DNA of 64,000 bases from Watersipora subatra (GCF_963576615.1 NC_088711.1:35886121-35950120), one strand, 5' to 3'. Counted from the stretch's first letter, positions 37,101 to 52,100 are shown. The notes: a model not told the origin generated them from the sequence alone. Made by a program: numbers and translations.

Positions 37101-40100
37101 AAGTTTCATAGTCGAGAGATGAGAGATCTCTCACTCTGAGAGATAATGAGAGGTTTCCTATTTGGTACTGTTGGTAGCGCATAACTTCCTTAATTGTAAC
37201 TGTCGCTATGTATTCATATTGAACCAAGGTGAGAGTATGTAAGCGTAAATTATAAACCCTCGTTGTAAAATCTCTGCAATTCGCATCTTTTCTGATAGAT
37301 CTTTAATTATAAGCACAGGAAGGAGTTTTGAGCTATCAACACGGGTTAAATTTTAAATCCACTTGCAAAAGGAGATATTATCTTCTTGCTTCCCTCTGTT
37401 TATAAACGCACTTTACTTATGCTAACCTACTAGAATCTTTTGTTGTACGACATCTATTTTTTGGCTGTTATTATTTTCAAGGCGAGGAATATTTTTTGCC
37501 TCAGACTTTTAAATGGCCAGCCTGTGCTTTCGAAACTTCTTTTTATTACTTCCATAGCCTGTCATCCATTCCTTATTTTTAATTCTTCCTATTTCTTTTT
37601 AAGGAACTCGGCATCAGCTGGCAGCAAAGGTGATGATTCTGAGTTGCCAGCCGAGTACCTCAACAGCCCACTATATAAGCAGTCTCTTAAGGAGACCAAG
37701 AGCCCTGCATCTGGGGGTAGGTCTACTTTTATTATTCTTGCTCAGCTCTAACCAGCCGGCATACTCGGATTTATCTCTTCCTTATTTTTAATTCTTGCTT
37801 GACTCGCTTACCTTGCTCTACATCTGTGTTCACTGCTCAGGTCAAAATTAGCTAAGGCTTCCTGGATGCACACTAATATTATAAATGGTCATTGTCTACC
37901 TTTTTGTAACAATTATATTGCTATTGATAATAGACGAGCTATAGACACCTTAGTCTAAACATGAATATGTTTATGAGAATTATAGACACCGTAGTCTAAA
38001 CATGAATATGTTTATAAGAATTATAGACACCTTAGTCTAAACATGAATATATTTAGGAGAATTATAGACACCTTAGTCTAAACATGAATATGTTTATGTG
38101 AATTATAGACACCTTAGTCTAAACATGAATATATTTAGGAGAATTATAGACACCTTAGTCTAAACATGAATATGTTTATGAGAATTATAAACACCTTAGT
38201 CTAAACATGAATATATTTAGGAGAATTATAGACACCTTAGTATAAACATGAATATGTTTATGTGAATTATAGACACCTTAGTCTAAACATGAATATATTT
38301 AGGAGAATTATAGACACCTTAGTCTAAACATGAATATGTTTATGAGAATGAGTACTTAATGTGAGGTGTTTACCGTAAACTGTTTGTTTGCTTATAAAAT
38401 CATTTCTAAATTTTTTTCTAATCACTAAAATATAGTTTTTGTTTACAGCAAGTAATATTAATCTGCCTATCCTTGCAGGTCACTAGTATTGCCTATGAAT
38501 CAGTGTTTACTATTCTGGTATGACCATTGAAAGACATACATTTCACTAGTAAATCAAACAAATTTAAAGCCTAAAGCATTTGCGAGTGTGAGTCAAGTGA
38601 GTTATGAGTTTAAAGTGAGTTTTGAGTTTAAAGTGAGTTGTGAGTTCAAAGTGAGTTTTGAGTTCAAAACGCTTGGCATTTGTGAGTTCCAATTGAGTAC
38701 AAGTTGTGGGTTCAAAGTGAGTTGTGAGTTTGAAGTTAGTTGTGAGTTCAAAGTGAGTGTGGCACAAGCAAGAATATTGCATACAAATTAACTCACAACA
38801 GACATCCTTTCGTTAAAGAAATATATTTTACCAACTAACTTAAAATAAAAAGTCTCCTACAACTCAAAGAGAAGAAGAAATATATACATAGCAGATCATT
38901 TTTTAAGAAAATAGTCATAGAATTTGGTCATAAAAATGGTGGGACGTGACAAGTAGTAAAGTTTGAAATTAGCATCTTTACTCCAGTAATACTAGTACCG
39001 CAAAAATCGCTAGTCTTTGCTTCAGCTGTATACTAAGTTCTGAAACCAACATCCAATTTTTTTCTATACCGTTTATCCTGAAAGTGTTTCATTTTTTATT
39101 GAAGTATTTGCTTTCCTCCGATGTCGAGATTAATACAGTGGATGTAGGAAGCTTTTTGGATATCTTTAAATTACTAAACCTGAAAGTTTAATACAGCCAG
39201 TGCTCGTAGATATTTGTAATGCAGGTTTCAGCATTGTGCAATACGAATAAGCCTGTTAAATCTTTTGGCACTGAAACATATTACTCATACATGTTGATAG
39301 ATCACATACATGTACTATGAAAGAGTTGGCAACTCTTTGTATTTACATCAACCCTCCTAGAGAACTTTTTTTTCATCTTTGGAGCTCGTGCAAGGGTAAA
39401 ATTTGGGCTACCATTCTTTGCTTTGCTGTATGGCCAAAGCATAAAGCAAAGCAGTACATAATAAGGGTTTTAGTAGCAGCTGGTTGTTGTGTGCAGGTAA
39501 AACCAAGGAAGAGGTAGAAGAAGAGGAACAGCTACAGCTAGCCTTAGCTATCAGTCAGAGTGAGGCTGAAGCTAAAGAACAAGAGAAGAAAAAAAGGCAA
39601 ACCTTCATGTCATTGGACGCTCGGCCTCCAGGCTTCGGTGCAGAACAACCTGTGGTGAGTGTCACATTATGGAAGTTTTTCAGTCTTTACCTCCTGTACT
39701 TTTCTAGTGTACAGCGTTTGTTGAGTGTAGTTTGACAAGACTGTTCTCGACTGGAAGGTAGGGAATTCTCTCTTCATCGTTACCTTTTATCACCATTGAT
39801 TTGTTCTTATTATCATGTGATTTCCTGTTGCGAAAGTTTTCTTTTAGTTTGTATTTGGCTATATATTTAACAGATGCAATGTTATATTATTCAAGGTCAG
39901 GGTTTAGACTTTACAGTGTTCAAGGAATTGAATGTTTTGTGACGTGGACCTTAGTAACTGTTCATAATCGAGCCATTTTTTAAATCATAAAATTGATTCA
40001 AAGTACAAATAACCATTTCTTTATACTACTTACCTAAAAATATAAAGTTAAGGAAAAGTGATAAGATATGAAAGTGGATATTTACGCCTCATTATGGTAT

Positions 40101-43100
40101 ATATAGCTGACACATTCTTTGCTATAAACCACCTCTGAATTGCTGTAATGCACTTGCAGAGCCAGCCAGCTGGCCCTAAGATTGAGCTGGATAAGGATTC
40201 AGTGGCACCAGAGTTACAGCGATACTTTGATAGAGGCTATTGGGAGCAGAAGGAGGCTAAGAATACTGCACCCGCTGCTTTGCCATCTCAACAGCCTAAG
40301 GCTACGGAACCTTCAAAGATTGTCACGATAGCGACCACCCCGTCTGCCCCGCCGCCATCCCAAAGCGAACCAAGTTATACTATGAATAGCCAGACTGAAA
40401 GTGAGGTGTGTTATTATCCAGAAATATTGGTAGATATATATCCCACTGTGTGTTGCTAGATTTATTCTCGTCTTAGTAGCTTCGGTGGTGTTGAGGCCCA
40501 GACTTGAGTTCTAGGACTTTAGCAAACGAGTTATATTTCCATGTTACAGCGATACTGTTTGTAGTACAGTAACACCTTGACATACAAAGTTGATTCATTT
40601 TGATATTTGCTTGAGTATGTCCGGACTGACATATCAATAGCCGAAATTCTTGTAAGATTACATCGATTACATAGCCAAAAAACTTGATATATACTTCAGG
40701 TTGTTGCATATAGCACCAAAATTAATGCACTATATAAAAATATGCAAAAACTATATTTGAAGAATTAAAGGTGAAGATGATTAAATTGTAAGGTGATAAT
40801 CAAATACCTTTTATTGTCTTTATGCTTTTACGTTGAAAACGAACAAATTTGGCTGTAGCCTTAATGATACAAGATGTTATAGCCTTAGTGATACAAGATG
40901 TTATAGCCTTAATGATACAAGATGTTATAGCCTTAATGATACAAGATGTTATAGCCTTAATGATACAATATGTTATAGCCTTAGTGATACAAGATGTTAT
41001 AGCCTTAATGATACAAGATGTTATAGCCTTAATGATACAAGATGTTATAGCCTTAATGATACAAGATGTTATAGCCTTAATGATACAAGATGTTATAGCC
41101 TTAGTGATACAAGATGTTATAGCCTTAATGATACATGATGTTATAGCCTTAATGATACAAGATGTTATAGCCTTAATGATACAAGATGTTATAGCCTTAA
41201 TGATACAAGATGTTAAAGCCTTAATGATACAATATGTTATAGCCTTAATGATACAAGATGTTATAGCCTTAGTGATACAAGATGTTATAGCCTTAATGAT
41301 ACAAGATGTTAAAGCCTTAATGATACAATATGTTATAGCCTTAATGATACAAGATGTTATAGCCTTAGTGATACAAGATGTTAAAGCCTTAATGATACAA
41401 TATGTTATAGCCTTAATGATACAAGATGTTATAGCCTTAGTGATACAAGATGTTATAGCCTTAATGATACAAGATGTTAAAGCCTTAATGATACAATATG
41501 TTATAGCCTTAGTGATACAAGATGTTATAGCCTTAGTGATACAAGATGTTATAGCCTTAGTGATACAAGATGTTATAGCCTTAGTGATACAAGATGTTAT
41601 AGCCTTAATGATACAAGATGTTATAGCCTTAATGATACAAGATGTTATAGCCTTAATGATACAAGATGTTATAGCCTTAGTGATACAAGATGTTATAGCC
41701 TTAATGATACAATATGTTATAGCCTTAGTGATACAAGATGTTATAGCCTTAGTGATACAAGATGTTATAGCCTTAGTGATACAAGATGTTATAGCCTTAA
41801 TGATACAAGATGTTATAGCCTTAATGATACAATATGTTATAGCCTTAGTGATACAAGATGTTATAGCCTTAGTGATACAAGATGTTATAGCCTTAGTGAT
41901 ACAAGATGTTATAGCCTTAGTGATACAAGATGTTATAGCCTTAATGATACAAGATGTTATAGCCTTAATGATACAAGATGTTATAGCCTTAATGATACAA
42001 GATGTTATAGCCTTAATGATACAAGATGTTATAGCCTTAGTGATACAAGATGTTATAGCCTTAATGATACAAGATGTTAAAGCCTTAATGATACAAGATG
42101 TTATAGCCTTAATGATACAATATGTTATAGCCTTAGTGATACAAGATGTTATAGCCTTAATGATACAAGATGTTATAGCCTTAGTGATACAAGATGTTAA
42201 AGCCTTAATGATACAAGATGTTATAGCCTTAATGATACAATATGTTATAGCCTTAGTGATACAAGATGTTATAGCCTTAGTGATACAAGATGTTATAGCC
42301 TTAGTGATACAAGATGTTATAGCCTTAATGATACAAGATGTTATAGCCTTAGTGATACAAGATGTTATAGCCTTAATGATACAAGATGTTATAGCCTTAA
42401 TGATACAAGATGTTATAGCCTTAATGATACAAGATGTTAAAGCCTTAATGATACAAGATGTTATAGCCTTAATGATACAATATGTTATAGCCTTAGTGAT
42501 ACAAGATGTTATAGCCTTAGTGATACAAGATGTTATAGCCTTAGTGATACAAGATGTTATAGCCTTAGTGATACAAGATGTTATAGCCTTAATGATACAA
42601 GATGTTATAGCCTTAATGATACAAGATGTTATAGCCTTAATGATACAAGATGTTAAAGCCTTAATGATACAAGATGTTATAGCCTTAATGATACAATATG
42701 TTATAGCCTTAGTGATACAAGATGTTATAGCCTTAGTGATACAAGATGTTATAGCCTTAGTGATACAAGATGTTATAGCCTTAATGATACAAGATGTTAT
42801 AGCCTTAATGATACAAGATGTTATAGCCTTAATGATACAAGATGTTATAGCCTTAGTGATACAAGATGTTATAGCCTTAATGATACAAGATGTTATAGCC
42901 TTAATGATACAAGATGTTATAGCCTTAATGATACAATATGTTATAGCCTTAGTGATACAAGATGTTAAAGCCTTAATGATACAAGATGTTAAAGCCTTAA
43001 TGATACAAGATGTTATAGTCTTAATGATACAAGATGTTATAGCCTTAGTGATACAAGATGTTATAGCCTTAGTGATACAAGATGTTATAGTCTTAATGAT

Positions 43101-46100
43101 ACAAGATGTTAAAGCCTTAATGATACAAGATGTTATAGCCTTAATGATACAAGATGTTATAGCCTTAGTGATACAAGATGTTATAGTCTTAATGATACAA
43201 GATGTTAAAGCCTTAATGATACAAGATGTTATAGCCTTAATGATACAAGATGTTAAAGCCTTAGTGATACAAGATGTTATAGTCTTAATGATACAAGATG
43301 TTAAAGCCTTAGTGATACAAGATGTTATAGCCTTAGTGATACAAGATGTTATAGCCTTAATGATACAAGATGTTATAGCCTTAGTGATACAAGACGTTAT
43401 AGCCTTAGTGATACAAGATGTTATAGCCTTAGTGATACAAGATGTTATAGCCTTAGTGATACAAGATGTTATAGCCTTAATGATACAAGATGTTATAGCC
43501 TTAATGATACAAGATGTTAAAGCCTTAATGATACAAGATGTTATAGCCTTAATGATACAAGATGTTATAGCCTTAATGATACAAGATGTTATAGCCTTAA
43601 TGATACAATATGTTATAGCCTTAGTGATACAAGATGTTATAGCCTTAGTGATACAAGATGTTATAGCCTTAGTGATACAAGATGTTATAGCCTTAGTGAT
43701 ACAAGATGTTATAGCCTTAATGATACAAGATGTTATAGCCTTAGTGATACAAGATGTTATAGCCTTAATGATACAAGATGTTATAGCCTTAATGATACAA
43801 GATGTTATAGCCTTAATGATACAAGATGTTATAGCCTTAATGATACAAGATGTTATAGCCTTAATGATACAAGATGTTATAGCCTTAATGATACAATATG
43901 TTATAGCCTTAGTGATACAAGACGTTATAGCCTTAGTGATACAAGATGTTATAGCCTTAATGATACAAGATGTTATAGCCTTAATGATACAAGATGTTAT
44001 AGTCTTAGTGATACAAGATGTTATAGCCTTAATGATACAATATGTTATAGCCTTAATGATACAAGATGTTATAGCCTTAATGATACAAGATGTTATAGCC
44101 TTAGTGATACAAGATGTTATAGCCTTAATGATACAAGATGTTATAGCCTTAATGATACAATATGTTATAGCCTTAGTGATACAAGATGTTATAGCCTTAG
44201 TGATACAAGATGTTATAGCCTTAGTGATACAAGACGTTATAGCCTTAGTGATACAAGATGTTATAGCCTTAATGATACAAGATGTTATAGCCTTAGTGAT
44301 ACAAGATGTTATAGCCTTAATGATACAAGATGTTATAGCCTTAATGATACAAGATGTTATAGCCTTAATGATACAAGATGTTATAGCCTTAATGATACAA
44401 GATGTTATAGCCTTAATGATGCAAGATGTTATAGCCTTAATGATACAATATGTTATAGCCTTAGTGATACAAGACGTTATAGCCTTAGTGATACAAGATG
44501 TTATAGCCTTAATGATACAAGATGTTATAGCCTTAATGATACAAGATGTTATAGTCTTAGTGATACAAGATGTTATAGCCTTAATGATACAATATGTTAT
44601 AGCCTTAATGATACAAGATGTTATAGCCTTAATGATACAAGATGTTATAGCCTTAGTGATACAAGATGTTATAGCCTTAATGATACAAGATGTTATAGCC
44701 TTAATGATACAAGATGTTATAGCCTTAGTGATACAAGATGTTATAGCCTTAGTGATACAAGATGTTATAGCCTTAATGATACAAGATGTTATAGCCTTAA
44801 TGATACAAGATGTTATAGCCTTAGTGATACAAGATGTTATAGCCTTAATGATACAAGATGTTATAGCCTTAGTGATACAAGATGTTATAGCCTTAGTGAT
44901 ACAAGATGTTATAGCCTTAATGATACAAGATGTTATAGCCTTAATGATACAAGATGTTATAGCCTTAATGATACAAGATGTTATAGCCTTAATGATACAA
45001 GATGTTATAGCCTTAATGATACAAGATGTTATAGCCTTAATGATACAAGATGTTATAGCCTTAATGATACAATATGTTATAGCCTTAATGATACAAGATG
45101 TTATAGCCTTAATGATACAAGATGTTATAGCCTTAGTGATACAAGATGTTATAGCCTTAGTGATACAAGATGTTATAGCCTTAATGATACAAGATGTTAT
45201 AGCCTTAGTGATACAAGATGTTATAGCCTTAGTGATACAAGATGTTATAGTCTTAGTGATACAAGATGTTATAGCCTTAATGATACAATATGTTATAGCC
45301 TTAATGATACAAGATGTTATAGCCTTAATGATACAAGATGTTATAGCCTTAGTGATACAAGATGTTATAGCCTTAATGATACAATATGTTATAGCCTTAA
45401 TGATACAAGATGTTATAGTCTTAGTGATACAAGATGTTATAGCCTTAATGATACAAGATGTTATAGCCTTAGTGATACAAGATGTTATAGCCTTAATGAT
45501 ACAAGATGTTATAGCCTTAGTGATACAAGATGTTATAGCCTTAGTGATACAAGATGTTATAGCCTTAATGATACAAGATGTTATAGCCTTAATGATACAA
45601 GATGTTATAGCCTTAATGATACAAGATGTTATAGCCTTAATGATACAAGATGTTATAGCCTTAATGATACAAGATGTTATAGCCTTAATGATACAAGATG
45701 TTATAGCCTTAGTGATACGAGATGTTATAGCCTTAGTGATACAAGATGTTAAGGAACTTGTATGACAGAGTTTAAGGTTTTTCTAGTTGTAAAACAGCTT
45801 TTTCAGCTTTGAAATTAGTTTGTATGTTGCCCCAGGTATTTGCCCACGTTTTACATCATCAAGTTGAAACATATGGAGAGCTGATTGAAATTCTAGCATT
45901 GGCTGTATGTCTATATCCTCTACTCAGGCTGGATCAAATTCTCAAGATTAACTCTTATAGATTAGATTGGATGTGTTGTCAGAGTAGTAAGGACAATAGC
46001 ATTGTGGCCCACTTGGTCTCCCAACTGTTAAAATGCGATACCTAACTTGGGAATATCCAATAAAATTTCGCGGGTTACTCACAGCTGGTTCGCTCGGTTA

Positions 46101-49100
46101 TGCGGTAAACAGTGTCATTATCTGCAGGTCTATCAGTCTGGAGCTGAAGAAGTGGAGCCCGAGGAAGATGAGATGGTAAGAGAACAATTCATGAAGGACA
46201 TGTCGAGCAGCATTGATGTCTTCGTAAATAGAATGAACAGCAACTCTGCCCGTGGCCGCAGCATTATTAATGATTCGTCAGTGCAGACATTGTTTGCTGC
46301 TCTGCAGAGCATGCACCCCAAATTGCTCGGGTACATTCAGGTGCAGGAGGACAAGCGATGTGAGTGGCCTATCCTTCCGCACTCCTAGTGAAAATGTCAG
46401 GAATCTATAGGTCGCAGTGATTGGCTTGACAAAACATATTTCATCAATCAATTTATTTGACTCTGACAAATTTTGCGTGTGCATAAAAATACACTTTTTT
46501 TGTTGCTGAATGGCTTTTGGTTTTTGATTTTCACAGCTCAGTATGAGGGACTACAAGACAAGCTGGCTCAGCTGAGAGATGCAAGAGATGCCCTCAATTC
46601 TCTAAGGCAAGAGCATGAGGAGAAGCGACGAATAGAAGCGCAGGAGAGAGCAAAGAGAAAACAGATTCAGATGATGCAGAAGCTGGATGTCCTACGCAAG
46701 CAGAAGCAGGTTCCTTTTATATTTGTTGAGATAGTGATATATATATATATATATTATATTTAATATATAGATAGTGATATATATATATTCTATTTTATAT
46801 ATAGATAGTGATATATATTGTATATAGATAGTGATATATATATATTATATATAGCTAGTGATGTATATTATTATAGATAGTGATATATATATTCTATTTT
46901 ATATATAGATAGTGATATATATATTCTATTTTATATATAGATAGTGATATATATAATAGTGATATATAAAATTGGACGATTTTTAACTAAGATTTTCAGA
47001 TGACATGACAAAATTCTAGTCAAAAACCATGTAATTTAATATACTCAATTCGCAGAGTTGAGAGTTCTCTCTTTTGACTTAATTTCTTTTGAATGATATA
47101 TATATATAATGTATATATATATATATATAATGTATATATATAAATATATATGTTTCTTCACCCCTGTTAACCCAAGTGGGTAGTAGTGTTTGGTCAAGCT
47201 TGAGTCTTCTTCCAAATACCTGGGAGTTTGAGCACTCGCCTCAAGATCTTCGCCGTTGTCAATAGTGTGCTTTTCTGCAACTCACTTGTGTTGATTGTTG
47301 CCGATATTAGGGCAAGTTACATTTGATGTTCAGGTATTATTGGACCCAATGCTCCAATGACTACCGGAATTACAGTTGTTCTCATGTGACAGCTCTTTTG
47401 AATCTCTTCTGTGAGTGGTGATATTTCTCCATTGTTTCCTCTTTTTTCTGACTGTGTCGTAGTGATTGAGTACTGCTATATTTATTACTAGATGAATGCC
47501 TGTATTGCACAGGTAATACAAAACAGCTTATAAACATTACGTCACCTACTACTGTAGCTTTACACTATATTATATTACCTGCCACTGTTTATAAGCTGTT
47601 TTTATTACCCGTGCAACGCCGGGAATTCACCTGGTGAGGCCATGAGTTGGACACCTAGTCTCATTGGTAAGCTCGTCACCTCCAGAACTGTAGGCGTCAA
47701 GTTCATAATCTAGTACAAAGTGCATATTGCGTTCTTAAAACTTTATCGCCATAACTGCATAGACGAACGATGACAGACACTGAGATTTATATTGATAAAG
47801 CCTTTTGCTCACCTCATTCACTACCACGATATCTGGCTGGCTTGTTAAGAGTGCTTGTTATTCCGGGGTTAGCAGTCCCAGAGGAACTTAGCAGTCATTC
47901 TCGTTGACCTTATTAGGAGCTTCCCACTAGTGTTGCGTTTTATTGAGGCCGTAGACCTCTGTACACTAAACCTGTGACATGATTAAGCTGCTCAGGGTGT
48001 GAATTTCCTGCTAGCTGCTTTCATCCACTGATTCTATTTTAGGTGGTTTTCGAGGCATCCTTGCAGCCTGCATCTAGCATTGTTTCTAATGTGACAGACC
48101 TCGGTATGGAGTTGCCTTTTTGGAAGCACTGGCTTCTGTGCTATTATGACTGGTGACTCTGGTGACTGTTGAGTCAGCTTTGTTAAGACATATTTGTCTG
48201 GTGGAGGTCTCCAAGCTCAGATACTTGTGGTTGGACCATTGGCACCACGGGCGAGGTTTGCTGTGCCAGTCAGGTTTTTTATCATCAGTGTGCGGTTCAT
48301 TGGCACAGCAATCGAGTGGAATTCACCGAGCAACCTGTCTATAGCGGCCATGGAGGCTGCGTAGGCTTTCATGCTCTATTTTTCTTTCACTGTCTGTTGT
48401 ACACTGTTGAGCCTTCTGCCTCCATCTTTTTTACTAAGATGTAACCTAGAGGTATTTGACCTCTATCAGACCTTGGGTGGAGTGCTACATGCATGGTCAG
48501 CAGCTTGTGAGTTGCTGTCTGTAGACTCCATGGATACCCTAGTCTACCTTACTATGCCTGCGGTTCGTAGGCATTTATTGTCACCCCTTGATTCCTGGGA
48601 TTGAGCTGGCTCCATAGGACCTACTGAGTGTGTTTTTTATATTTGGGAAAAGCCTTGAATCGCACTTCGATTTCATGGTTGATGTTACTTTTCATAATCT
48701 CCAAGTACTTCCACCCTTCTATATCGTTAATGGTTTCAGTTGGCATTTCTTGAGGATTAGCCTTTTTCATTTACATATATAAATATATAAAGGCTGCAAA
48801 AAGGGCCAGAGATGTTATATTAAACTAAATCAAGCAAGGGATATCACCTCAGGATACGATTGCCCCGATACACGATTTTTAAAATTTTCGCCCGAGTTCA
48901 AATTTGGCAGCCGGCGTGCATATTACGTACATCAAAAGAACAAAGACACTGAAATGCTGTTTGCCGAAAATATTTTTACAGCGCCTGAAAGAGACACGAT
49001 GACCAATTTCCCTCCGTTCAGGAATTCTCGTGTGTAAAACGGTAATATTTTTCGTTCAAAACTAGTAGCAAAGTTGGAATTGTGATCCCTTCATACAATG

Positions 49101-52100
49101 GTTAAACAACTTCCCTTAACCTGCTAACAGAAATTCATTTTATTGCGAAAACAACGTCATTTGGGTTTTCTTGCCTAAGTAAGTTGAAAAATGTTTTAAA
49201 CAGGTCCGCTAAAAGTTATAATGAAGGCAAAGACAGTAACTGCTAAGTGCTAAAATTTTAGTAATAAAAAGTTGAAATTCAGTAAAATAGAAGTACTTAG
49301 TAAAATAAGAATAATAGTAAAATAATTAGTAAAACTTAGCTTCAAGTGTGTTTGTTTACTAAGCTAAACTTGTTTGAAGTGAATTCAAAGATTTTTTTGT
49401 ACGTACGTTTATCTTGAAGGTAACAACTTTCTATGGTATGTAGTTTTGCTCATAGCGGATTTTAACATCATAACCAGAAAATTCACTAAATATAATAAAG
49501 TTACTATTAATAGGTAGCTATAATAGTTATTAAGGTTAAGATCCTATTTTATTACTAATTTTTAATATGTGCAGCACTTATACAAACTTTTGACGATTTT
49601 TATCAGGGGATGTTTGCATTATATAATTACTATGGTTTCTATACCCCTACATACAATTTTTTCACCATACAATGCCAACCCTGGAATGGATCAAAATCGT
49701 AACCCGAGGATGCACTGTATATATAAGGAACTGAATGATAGTAATCTATACTTACACACATATAAAGAACTGGTGATATCTCTTGCTTGATTCAGTTCAA
49801 CATAACATCTCCAGTCTTTTTTTTCATACTTGAAGTATTTTACGCACCCAAAAAACATTAAAACCTGTTTGCTCCATTTCAGTACTGCATCCATGAAAGT
49901 CTTATCCTTTCTAAAGAGATTCTTATAATTTAGATTATCCAATGGGTAGTTTGAGTTATCCAAAAGTTGTGTTATGGACTAGCCATGTTATACAATAGTT
50001 TGAGTTATGCAATAGTTATGTTGTACAATAGTGGAGTTGTACAGTATTCGAGTGGTGCAGTAGTTCAATCTGTACTGTTGTCTCAAGTTGTACAATAGTT
50101 TTGAGTTACAAATTAGTTTGAAGTATACCATAGTTTCACTCGTCATGCAATAATTTGACTAATACAATAGTCCAAGTTATATCGTAGTGTAGCTTGATTA
50201 ACATCAAATATACTGACCAAAGTTTGTGACTTTCCAAACTAAATTATCAAATCATAAACTCTCTCCTATTTGCTAGAACACCCGAAGCAGCCAAGAAAAA
50301 TAATTATTGTAACTTTACACTACTATACAGCACTCTGCTTAAATACTAAAAATGTCAGTCATGGGATGAGAATATTTCACCAATGATTATTGATTGTGTT
50401 TGGCAGCAAGTGTTGGACAGGCAGCGACTGGAGGCTCTACAGAAGTTGCATCAGCAGGAGGCAGAGATGAAGGCGAGGATGCAGATGCAAAAGCAGCAAA
50501 CTCAAATGAGGCAAGCACAGTTGCACGGCTTTCCACAGGTATGCTGGATGGATACGTTTAGGTATATCTTGTGGATATCTGTAGGTGAACCGTTTGGATA
50601 CGTGCTGATATATCGTGTGGATACATGTAGGTATACTGTGCGGATACGCGTAGGTATCGTGTGCGGATACATGTAGGTGTTCAGTGTGGGTACGTGTAGG
50701 TATCTTGTGCGGTTAAATGTTGGTATTCTGTGCGGATACGTGTAGGTATCTTGTGCAGTTAAATTGTGATTTACCAACATGCTTTATTATTATGATTTAA
50801 TTGTACCAATACAATGATTTAATATTAGTAAATCTATTAATAACCAATAGATTTACCAATATTAAATCCTCAATTCCTTATGCAGCATCCCAATAGTGAG
50901 CACTTACTTTCACTTGTGTCACATTTTATATGAAGATATGTTGATTTGCTGTTGAGCCTCATACAATAGCATTTATTCTCATGCTATTTTGTATTGGGTC
51001 TTGTTCTATGCTTTAGTTCCCAATAAACCAGAGGTTTCAGTTGATTGTAACATGTGTTGCAGGAGCTTCAGACCGGGTATGGCACTTATAATTCAATGAT
51101 GATGCCTGGTACGGACTATCAGCTGGGTCAGTACGGTCCGCAGCAAGGGATGGGTATGCAGCCTCCACAAATGCAAGCTCCATATTCTCAGGCTATGGAG
51201 GGACAGCAGCCTATGCCTGCGCAGATGCTGGTTTATGGCTATGATGGTCAAATGCACTCGTCTGGTAAGCTTTAATGAGATGGCACGCAGTGAAACCCTC
51301 CCGTGATTACATTAAGGAACAATTCAAAAATGGAGTTCGAGTATCCTTGAACTTGATGTAGTAATTTCCGTAACCGCAATGGAATCCCAGGTCTCCTGCG
51401 CAGGTTTGAAGCATTTGAATGAGCTTAATTTACTGGGTAAACTAAAGTTGCTGCAAATATGTTTAAACCTGTATAAATTAATTTTGTGTGATCCAAGACC
51501 ACCAGTATTGACACCAGTTTTATAAAATCACGTTGTTATGGCTACCTGATTCTGGTCAAAACAATAATTTGTTGACATGAAACTAAAAGTAAGGTCGGGC
51601 TACAAGTTGTTTTTCAAGTTAGTGTTTGTTTCATATCTTGCTCTGTATTAATACATAGGACTACCTTTTACACCTGATATGACAATACTTAGTATCATAT
51701 AGATAGGTTAAATAAACCAGTGGGTTCGTAAAATATTCTGTTTGCACTGGAAACTGCTCTCTGTTTGAAGGATATCAAGGAGGACATGGAGGTTATATGC
51801 CTCCAACTAGCCAGAATAGTTTCAATTCTTCGCCCCAGCCGCCGGTGCCTGGACCGCCTCAACACCTTGCCCAAATGCCTCCCCAACAAATTAATCATCA
51901 GCCAGCAGGAGATCAGCAAATGGGAAATCAACAACGGCTGCTCAACCACCAGCTACAACAGTTGCCCAACCAGCAACAACAACTGCCCAACCAGCAACAA
52001 CAGTTGCCCAACCAGCAACAACAACTGCCCAACCAGCAGCAACAACTGCCTAACCAGCAGCCACAGTTGCCCAACCAGCAGCAGCAACTGCCCAACCAGC

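Larger units (their letters stand above)
47165..48050 (-). mobile_element. LINE-like ORF2 C-terminal fragment
   Basis: The minus-strand translation, in shifted frames, reads WEAPNKVNENDC, SQPDIVVVNE, EISPLTEEIQKSCHMRTTVI, PVVIGALG and ELQKSTLLTTAKILRRVL. This order matches the C-terminal region of reverse-transcriptase proteins common in invertebrate genomes (PDIVxVN...DVAVP...TTVIPVVIGALG...LQKxxLLGTARILRKVL). Stops and frameshifts show it is dead. A foldback element at 47490-47635 interrupts it. The fragment may extend to about 48640. The exact LINE clade is not determined. Confidence 0.6.

Noticed and set aside
11726-45755. CRISPR-like arrays
   Set aside because: The 42-bp and 24-bp arrays have no unique spacers: the whole unit repeats. 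The host is an animal genome.
40849-45765. 1638-codon plus-strand ORF
   Set aside because: It is the 24-bp tandem repeat. The frame from HGS exon 10 reaches a stop at 40457-40459, before the array, so it is not a read-through extension of Hrs.
47636-47712. Second tRNA gene
   Set aside because: Only weak A/B-box resemblance; no closable acceptor or anticodon stem.
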